The notes under the pieces: model-generated
What the model was told of the DNA's origin: nothing
The model's input: the letters and a program-made list of their open reading frames with translations, nothing else
Database searches by the model: none
Position numbers and translations under genes: made by a program
NCBI GenBank assembly: GCA_011799875.1
Contig: CM022297.1
Span: 362,084,921-362,148,920, forward strand
Origin: Thinopyrum elongatum
Lineage: Eukaryota; Streptophyta; Magnoliopsida; Poales; Poaceae
DNA: 64,000 nucleotides
Direction of reading: 5' to 3'
Shown here: piece by piece, positions 56,378 to 64,000 of the stretch
Numbering within the stretch: position 1 is the stretch's first letter
Layout: each line of letters opens with the position of its first letter

Positions 56378-57199
56378 TTAAGTCTGTTAGAATTATGTTA
56401 GCTATTGCCGCATTTTATGATTATGAGATCTAGAAAGTGGACGTCAAAACAACATTCCTTAACGAGTATCTTAAGGAAGAGTTGTATATGATGCAACCAG
56501 AAGGTTTTGTCGATCCTAAGGATGCTAACAAAGTATGCAAGCTCCAGCGATCCATCTATGGACTGGTGCAAGCATCTCGGAGTTGGAATATACGCTTTGA
56601 TGAGGTGATCAAAGCTTTTGGTTTTATAGAAACTTACGAAGAAGCTTGTATTTACAAGAAAGTGAGTGGGAGCTCTATAGCATTTCTGATAAGTATATGT
56701 GAATGACATATTGTTGATTGGAAATGATGTAGAATTTCTGGAAAGCATAAAGGGTAGTTTGAAAAGAGATTTTCAAAGGAAGACCTGGGTGAAGCTGCTT
56801 ACGTATTGGGCATCAAGATCTATGGAGATAGATCAAGACGCCTGATAAAACTTTCACAGAGCAGATACCTTACAAGGTTTTTGAAGGAGTTCAAAATGGA
56901 CCAGTCAAAGAAGAAGTTCTTGCATGTGTTGCGATGTGTAAACTAGAGTGAGACTCAAAGCTCTACCACGGCAGAAGAAAGAGAAAGGGCGAAAGTCATC
57001 CCCTATGCCTCAGCCATGGGCTCTTTAATGTATGCCATACTTGTACCATACCTGTTGTGTGCCTTGCTATGAGTCTGGCAAGGGGTACTAGAGTGATCCA
57101 GGAGTGGATCACTGGACAACGGGAAAAAATTATCCTTAAGTTACTTAAGGAAATGTTTCTCGTTTATGGAGCTAACAAAGAGTTCATCGTAAAGGTTTA
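56378..57199 (+). mobile_element. pol: Angela D: RT fragment (plus)
   Basis: Copia RT in pieces: VDVKTTFLNEYLKEELYMMQPEGFVD (56430-56510 region, conserved block), then KLQRSIYGLVQASRSW. The active site reads YVND (56696-56707) in place of YVDD. From about 56705 on, frames are disturbed, and the piece ends at 57199 in GTTCATCGTAAAG, just inside the RNase H end. Angela C's LTR was inserted at 56377 and the Athila-type LTR at 57200, so both ends are cut. It overlaps Angela B in content (33427-33700) and is therefore a separate copy. Confidence 0.82.
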
Positions 57200-58754
57200 T
57201 GATTGCTTGTATCTGCATTGGTATTTCCCCGAAGAGGAGAGGATGATGCAGCATAACAACGGTAAGTATTTCCCTCAATTATGAAACCAAGGTTATATAT
57301 CCAGTAGGAGAACCAAGCAACACTATGTAAACAACACCTACACACAAACCATAAAAACTTGCAACCCAACGCGTAAGAGGGGTTGTCAATCCCTCCTCGG
57401 TATTGAGATAGATTAAATTGTACGATATTTGATAAATAGATCTAACTAAACACAAAATAAAATAAATAAAGGAAAAACACAGCAAGGTCTTTTTGGTTTT
57501 ATATGATAGGAAAATAGACTCGGGGGCGTAGATTTCACTAGAGGCTTCTCTCGAGAAAATAGCATACGATGGGTAAACAAATTACTGTTGGGAAATTGAT
57601 AGAAAAGTGAATAATCATGACGATATCCAAGCAATGATCATGTATATAGGCATCACGTCCAAGATTAGTAGACCAAAATGATTCTACATCTACTATTATT
57701 ACTCCACACATCGACTGCTATCCAGCATGCATCTAGTGTATTAAGTGCATGAAAAAATGGAGTAATGCAATAAGAACGATGACATGATGTAGACAAGATC
57801 TATTCATGTAGGAATACACCCCATTTTTTATGCTTAATAGCAACGATACATGCATGTCATGTCTCTTTCTGTCATTGAGATTGAGCACCGCAAGATCGAA
57901 CCCATCACAAAGCACCTCTTCCCATTGCAAGAAAAATCAATCTAGTTGGCTAAACCAAACCAAAATTTCGGAGAAGAAATACGAGGCTATAACAATCATG
58001 CATAAAAGAGTTCAACAAAGACTCAAATAATATTCATGGGTAGAACTAATCATAAACTCACAATTCATCGGATCCCAACAAACACACCGCAAAAAGTCAT
58101 TACATCAAATAGATCTCCAAGAACATCGAGGAGAACATTGTATTGAAGATCAAAAAGAGAGAAGAAGCCATCTAGATACTACCTACGGACCCGTAGGTCT
58201 GTATTGAACTATTCACGCATCATTGGAGGGGCAAGGGTGATGATGAAGAACCCCTCCGTGATTGTTGACCCCTCCGACAGAGTGCCTAAAAGGCCTCTAC
58301 ATTTGATCTCTTGGTTCTGAAACTTGCGGCGGCGGAAACTATTTTCTCTCGACTCCTCTAGGGTTTCTAGAATATTAGAGTATTTATAGAGCTGAGAGGC
58401 GGTGGAGAAGCCTCCCATGGGCCCACTACCCACCAGGATGCGCCAGGGGCCTCTGGCGCGCCCTAGTGCCTAGTGGGCCCCATGGGCCTCCTCTGGTGCA
58501 CTTCTTGGGCCCCCTGGTGTCTTCGGGTCAGAAAAAATTCTCCAAAAGTTTCGTGGCATTTGGACTCCGTTTGGTATTGATTTTTTGTGAATTAAAAAAC
58601 AAGCAAAAAATTGCAACTGGCACTAGGCACTATGTCAATAGGTTAGTCGCAAAAAATGATATAATGTTGCTTTAAAATGAATATAAAACATCCAAGCTTG
58701 ATAATATAACAGCATGGAACAATCAAAAAGTATAGATACGTTGGAGACGTATCA
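57200..58754 (-). repeat. 3' LTR of pol-less Athila-type element
   Basis: 1,555 bp, TGATACGTCTCCAACG (at 58754) to GCAATCA (57200) on the minus strand. TATAAATACTC lies at 58378-58388. Confidence 0.83.
58380..58387 (-). promoter_or_regulatory. TATA box in pol-less Athila LTR
   Basis: The minus strand reads GCTCTATAAATACTC, a good plant TATA box in the middle of the LTR. Confidence 0.55.
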
Positions 58755-58913
58755 GCATCCCCAAGCTTAATTCCTGCTCGTCCTCGAGTAGGTAAATGAT
58801 AAAAACAGAATTTTTGATGTGGAATGCTGCCTAACATGTTCATCTCAAAGTCTTTTCTTTTTTAGCATGGACATTTGGACCTTTAGATGATTCAAAGCAA
58901 CAGTCTATATTTG

Positions 58914-59333
58914 GGGATAATTAGATTTATGCCCCTAGTTGTGTCCCACTCGTCTGTTTACCCCTAGTTCCCAAAAGTCACCGGTTCTGTCCAAGGCACT
59001 TTGCTTCTCTTATGCTTTTGCCCTTTGACCGTTTGACCGTCAGTTTGAAAACTTCATAACTAATTCATACTAAATCAGAAAAATGCAAATAAGATACCAA
59101 AATATTTAGAAAAACATCACCTATATGTCAGTGTCATTTGCATTCATGAAAAAAAGTGTTGGAAAGTGCACATCCGAGTTTTAGCTCTTTTGATACCACC
59201 ATGAATAGTAAAATCTAAAAAAATTCAAAAAAAATCAAAAAAAATATGGTGGCAAAGAACGACAAATGTTCTAAGTGCTTGCCAAGTTTCATCAGGGAAC
59301 GACATTCGTTGAAGTCGTGGCAAAAAAATAATC
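58914..59333 (+). repeat. Left arm of foldback element
   Basis: 420-bp terminal inverted repeat. It differs from the other arm by scattered substitutions and one-base indels. Confidence 0.85.
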
Positions 59334-59347
59334 TATTTTGGAGTGCT

Positions 59348-59767
59348 GATTGTTTTTTTTTGCCGCGGCACCCATGAATGTTATTCCTTGATGAAACTTG
59401 GCAGACACTTAAAACATTTGTCATTCTTTGCCACCAATTTTTTTTTATTTTTTGAACTTTTTTAAATTTTACTATTCATGGTGGTAGCATAAGAGCTAAA
59501 ACTCGGATGGGCACTTTCCAATACTTTTTTTCATGAATGCAAATGACATTCACATATAGGTGATGTTTTTTCGAACATTTTGGTATCTTATTTGCATTTT
59601 TCTGATTTAATATGAATTAGTTATGAAGTTTTCAAACTGACGGTCAAATGGTCAAAGGGCAAAAGCATAAGAGGAGCAAAGTGACTTGGACAGAACCAGT
59701 GACTTTTGGGAACTAGGGGTAAAATAGACGAGTGGGACACAACTAGGGGCATAAATCTAATTATCCC
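59348..59767 (-). repeat. Right arm of foldback element
   Basis: 420-bp terminal inverted repeat, the partner of 58914-59333. Confidence 0.85.
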
Positions 59768-62131
59768 CTATATTTGACATGAGGACATCAATACTCAAGC
59801 ATATCAACAAGGAACTATGTCTTTCAAAATATCAACAATAACCAAAGCTATCCCTAGCCCATTATGCTCAACCATTGATCCATCCATGAAGCACACTCAA
59901 ATATTAACTATGCCTAATGCACAAGTATGATAATAGTGTTCCCTAGTTAGTGCTTTATAAGAGAAGATGGAGACTCAATAAAAATAAAAATTGCATAAAA
60001 GTAAATAGATAGGCCCTTCGCAGATGGAAGCAGAGATTTGTAGAGGTGCCAGAGCTCAAAGCTTAAATTGAGAGATAAAATTGTTTTGAGAGGCATGCTT
60101 TTCCTGTCAACGAAAACAACCAAGAATTCCCAATACTTTCCATGCTAGACAAATCATAGGCGGTTCCCAAACAGAAAATAAAGTTTATTCCTTTTTCCAC
60201 CATTCTTTCACAATCCATGGCTAGCCGTATCCACGGGTGCCCTCCATACCAACACTTTCCAATGAATTTATTATTGAACAACATAAATAAATTTTTTTTA
60301 TTTCGGGACTGGGCATCCCTATTACCTTGCTGCACTCTCGTGCAATGACAAGTGAATAAACACTCATCTTGAGAATAAAGTATCTAGCATGGAAAATATT
60401 GGCCACCCCCTGCCGCTTCATGAGCGGTACGGGCACACAAAAAGGAAATTCATTTTGAAAATTAGAGTTGGCACATAAAAATTTACTTGGAACGGCACGG
60501 AAATACCGCATATAGGTAGGTATGGTGGACTCATTTGGCACAACTTGGTTTAAAGAGTTTGGATGCACAAGTAGTATTCCTACTTAGTACAAATTGAGGC
60601 TAGCAAATGGATTGAGAAGTGACCAACCAAGAAACAAAAATGATCATAAAAGAGCATTAAACATAAATAACACCGAATGATGCACCACAAGTAGGATGTA
60701 ACTTCAATGCATAACTATTGACTTTCGTGCTTGCATTGGGAATCACAAACCTTAACACCAATATTCTTACTGAAGCATAATTACTCACCAACATGACTCA
60801 CATATTATTATCTTCATATCTCAAAACTATTACAAGGAACCATGTTTATAATATCCAATGATCTTCATGAAAGTTTTTATTATATCCCTCTTGAATATCT
60901 ATCACTTTGGGACTAGTTTCATATATTACCATTGTTACTAACAAAGCTCTCAAATAAATTTAAGTGAAGCATGAGAGCACATATTTCTTCAAAACAATTT
61001 TCATCTCTCAAAATAATATAAGTTAAGCAATGAGAGGGTATTTCTTTAAAATTTTATTAACTGTCAAAATAATGTAAGTGAAGTATGAGAGCATATTTCT
61101 TCAAAATTAAAAGTACCACCGTGCTCAAAAAAAGATATAAGTGAAGCACTAGAGCAATTCCATAGCTCGACAAATTTAAGTGAAGCACATAGAGAAATTC
61201 TAATAAATCATAGCATAATTATGGCTCTCTCAAATAGGTGTGTCCAGCAAGGATGATTATGACAAACTAAAAAGGAAAACAAGCAAAGACTCATATAATG
61301 CAAGACGCTCCAAGCAAAACTCATGATATGTGATGAATAAAAATATAGCTCCAAGTAAAATTACCGATGGTCGTTAGAAGAAAGAGGGGATGCCTTCCGG
61401 GGCATCCCCAAGCTTAGTTGCTTGGTACTCCTTGAATATTACCTTGGGGTGCCATGGTCATCCCCAAGCATAGGCTCTTTTCACTCCTTATTCCTTCATC
61501 CATCGTGATCTCACCCAAAACTTGAAAACTTCAATCACACAAAACTTAACAAAAACCTTCATGAGTTTCGTTAGTATAAGAAAACCAATCTTTACTTTAA
61601 GTACTGTTGCAAACTCATTCATATTTTTTTATTGCATTATAGCTATTGTATTCTAACTTTGCCAGGGCTAACCCCCCACCCCCCCGGTACAGTCCATAGA
61701 TTCATCCAAATAAGCACACAATGCAACGAAACAGAATTTGTCAAAAACGGAACAGTCTGTAAAGACTCATTTTACTCATACTTCTGTAAGTCCAAAACTT
61801 CTGAAAAAATTAGGACAATAGTCGCAATTCATATATCAATCTTGCGTAAAAATTCAGAATTTTTCGTCGCTCCAGTGATTTTTAACAATTCTGCTGCTGG
61901 GCGTAAAAGTTTCTGTTTTCCAACAAGATCAAATCAACTATGACCCAAATCCATCCTAAAGGCATTACTTGGCACAAACACTAATTAAAACATAAAAACA
62001 CAATCATAACAGAGGCATAATTGTGTGAACATGCAAAACCAAAAACAAAAAGGAAAAATTATTTTATTCATTGGGTTGCCTCCCAACAAGCGCTATCGTT
62101 TTATGCCCCTAGCTAGGCATAATGCATAGAT

Positions 62132-62571
62132 TCAAGTATTGTCATCTTTAGTTTTTGATCCATAGGTTGCCATCATGATGGATTCATATGGTGGCTTAAT
62201 TTTAGTTATAGGGAAGTGTTCCATACCTTTCTTTAGAGGAAACTGAAATTTAGTATTCCATTCTTTCATATCAATCATGACACGTATAGTTCGTAAAAAC
62301 GGTCTACCACGTATTATGGGACAAGACGGATTGGAATTAATATCAAGCACAATAAAGTCTATGGGCACATAATTCATATTTGCAAGAATAAGAATATCAT
62401 TGATTCTTCCCAAAGGCTTTTTAATAGTAGAATCCGCCAAGTGCAAATTAAGAGAACATTCTTAAATATTGGTAAAACCAAGCACATCACAAAGAGATTT
62501 TGGAATTGTGGAAACACTAGAACCCAAATCACATAAAGCATTGCACTCATAATTTTTATCTTCACTTTAAT
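62132..62571 (-). pseudogene. Athila-type protease of pol-less element (broken)
   Basis: CDLGSSVSTIPKSL (about 62510-62550, minus strand) is the active-site region in the Asp-Leu-Gly form seen in Athila elements. It is followed by a TAA near 62463, then an open part with LADSTIKKPLGRIND and CPIIRGRPFLRT (about 62275-62330). The last residues end at 62132. In complete relatives RT follows; here it does not. The enzyme would cut the Gag polyprotein. Confidence 0.68.
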
Positions 62572-63993
62572 GGTGGGTTCCCATTCATCATATAATTTTC
62601 TAGGAATTGAAATCTCCAGCTCCAACTTTTCTTCTAAGGATTTTAGCATGGCATCCACAATATGTTTAGTAAAAGCTTTATTTGGTTCATAGGCATTCGG
62701 TGAATTTATCATGGATTGCAAAAAAGAAATACACTCAATCAAAGAACAACAATCATAATTAAATTCTTTGTAATCCAAAAGAGTGGGCACATTACTAGCT
62801 AAAGTTTTGACCTCTCCAAACCCACTTTTATCAAATTTTTCAACAATACTTTCACCCTCCGAATTATGAGGACACCTTCTAGCTAATGTTGACTCTTCTT
62901 CAGTCCACTTATCATCAATTTTAATATTACTAAACAAGGAATCAATAGGAGAAACACCAATCATCTTAACATCCTCATCACTATTATGAAAACAATCAGT
63001 CGAAAACGCTCTTTCTAAAAATTCTCTTTTAGCTCTAAGCATAGCGGTTCTTTTCTTACTTTCATCCATGGAAACATATAAAGCTTTAATTGATTCATTG
63101 ACATCAACCTTAGGTGGAAAAATTTTCATCTTGAGATTTTCTACATCATGAGTAATTTTATCAATGCTTCTAGACATATCATCAATCTTATTCAACTTTT
63201 CTTCTATAGTAGTGTTGAAAACTTTTTTGCGCATTGATAAATTCTTTAATACTACGCTCAAGATCAGAGGGCATCCTATTATTATTGTAAGAAGAATTAC
63301 CATAGGAATTGCCATAATTATTAGAGGAATTTTCAGGAAAAGGCCTAGGATTAAAATTACCTCTATAAGCATTGTTATTAAAATTGTTTCGCGAGAAAAA
63401 ATTCACATCTACGGGATCACTATTTTGCTCAATCAAGTAGACGAAGGCACATCATTAAGATCAATATGATCATTTTTACTAGCAACCAACTTCAAAAGAC
63501 CATCTACTTTTTTACTCAAAGTACTAATTTCTTCAACCGAATTAACTTTTTTACTAGTAGGTGCCCTTTCGGTATGCCATTGTGAATAATTTTCCATAAT
63601 ATTATCAAGAAATTTAGTGGATTCACCCAAAGTAATTTCCATAAAAGTACCACCCACGGCAGAATCCAAAAGATTTCTAGAAACAAAATTCAACTCCGCA
63701 TAATTTTTTTGTATAATCATCCATAGATTTAAGCCATGAGTAGGACAATTTGTTATCATTAATTTCATTCTTCCCCAAGATTGTGCAACATGTTCATGCT
63801 CAAGTTGCTTGAAATTCATGATTCGATTTCTAAGGGAAATAATTTTTGCGGGCGGAAAATACTCAGTAATAAAAGCATCTTTGCACTTATCCCACGAATC
63901 AATACTATTGCGAGGCAAAGATGAAAACCAAATTTTTGCACGATCATGCAAAGAGAAAGGAAATAATTTCAACTTCACAATATCATTGTCCAC
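62572..63993 (-). pseudogene. gag: Athila-type gag of pol-less element (broken, partial)
   Basis: The capsid part is at 63433-63993 (FSLHDRAKIWFSSLPRNSIDSW, then LRNRIMNFKQLEHEHVAQSW), open to the window's right side. An Asn/Gly-rich linker (SRNNFNNNAYRGNFNPRPF) lies at 63300-63400 in another frame. The C-terminal part, 62580-63230, is in a third (NTTIEEKLNKIDDMSRSIDK, then ELEISIPRKLYDEWEP). Two or more frameshifts separate them, so no full protein is possible. The start codon is beyond the window or just inside its edge. Confidence 0.78.
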
Positions 63994-64000
63994 ATCTTTT

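Larger units (their letters stand above)
58914..59767. mobile_element. Foldback DNA transposon, Mutator-like by 9-bp duplication
   Basis: The 854-bp element starts GGGATAATTAGATTTATG and ends with its reverse complement. The two arms (58914-59333 and 59348-59767, 420 bp each) are near-identical inverted copies with a 14-bp loop. It is flanked by CTATATTTG on both sides (58905-58913, 59768-59776). The 9-bp duplication fits Mutator-like elements. There is no transposase, so it is non-autonomous. Confidence 0.88.
58755..62131 (-). other. Noncoding tail with polypurine tract (pol-less Athila element)
   Basis: The stretch starts with the purine tract AAGCTTGGGGATGC (58755-58768, minus strand). 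It includes the foldback element (58914-59767) and otherwise has no coding similarity. 60007-60620 is homologous to 6248-6620 of Athila copy B. A short hairpin GGGGATGCC/GGCATCCCC lies at 61386-61409, next to a second AAGCTTGGGGATG. No pol remnant is recognisable. Confidence 0.65.
57200..64000 (-). mobile_element. Athila-type element lacking pol (WHAM-like), right-truncated by window
   Basis: The minus-strand order is gag (63993 down), protease (about 62150-62570), 3.4 kb of noncoding tail, purine tract and 3' LTR (57200-58754). RT, RNase H and integrase, expected after protease, are absent. It is inserted into Angela D; the 5-bp flank at the LTR is GTTTA. The LTR start TGATACGTCTCC is typical of abundant Triticeae Athila families; WHAM is a tentative name. 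An 854-bp foldback transposon interrupts the tail. Confidence 0.8.

Noticed and set aside
62374..62570. Hydrophobic, membrane-like C-terminus of a gag-region ORF
   Set aside because: It is the protease coding region read in a shifted frame; the proper frame shows CDLGSSVSTIP.
1..64000. Bacterial-type operons, CRISPR arrays or a host gene hidden among repeats
   Set aside because: No repeat-spacer pattern, no operon layout, and every long ORF with recognisable similarity belongs to a transposable element.

Overview
The window is plant nuclear DNA made of nested transposable elements. I find no host gene, rRNA, tRNA or CRISPR in it. The LTR and coding families (Angela/BARE1-like copia, Athila-type gypsy with LTRs starting TGATACGTCC or TGATACGTCTCC, a Tekay/Del chromovirus, a Tat-lineage gypsy, and a Sirevirus-like copia with CGGT...ACCG motifs) point to a Triticeae genome (wheat, barley, Aegilops or relatives). 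Family names such as Sabrina, WHAM and Maximus are from memory and tentative; lineage calls rest on domains I can read.

Layout, left to right. 1-5837 (-): Tat-lineage gypsy, 5' LTR 5294-5837, running off the left edge. 5838-6247: unclassified. 6248-7947 (-): 3' tail of Athila copy B. 7948-26585 (+): Athila copy A, inserted into copy B with target duplication GCGCG. Copy A contains a Sirevirus-like element (8179-17944) that itself holds a solo LTR (15635-16577, duplication ATAGA). Copy A also holds an Angela solo LTR (23153-24859, duplication CTTGT) and an extra LTR fragment (21890-22863). 26586-32646 (-): the rest of copy B (pol, protease, gag, truncated 5' LTR). 32647-33426: Tekay LTR fragment. 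33427-34612 (+): Angela B, end of pol and start of 3' LTR. 34613-40687 (+): Athila copy C, cut off near the end of pol. 40688-44410 and 55064-56377 (-): Angela C, whose LTR is split by a complete Tekay element (44411-55058, duplication CTACC). 56378-57199 (+): Angela D reverse transcriptase fragment. 57200-64000 (-): 3' LTR, long noncoding tail, protease and gag of an Athila-type element with no pol after its protease. Inside that tail sits an 854-bp foldback DNA transposon (58914-59767, 9-bp duplication CTATATTTG).

No element here looks autonomous. Lesions include in-frame stops, frameshifts and altered catalytic residues (Athila B and C RT FMDV, Angela D YVND, Angela C protease DTD, Tekay RNase H E to K). 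Three junctions (about 17942, 32647, 40685) look like deletions that joined unrelated elements.

The least expected content is: a Sirevirus-like element carrying gag plus a second, non-pol reading frame; a conserved small ORF after pol in the Athila copies, preceded by matched splice-like signals; phase-matched exon-like segments inside both Tekay LTRs; shared inactivating lesions in Athila copies B and C; and the near-perfect 420-bp-arm foldback element.
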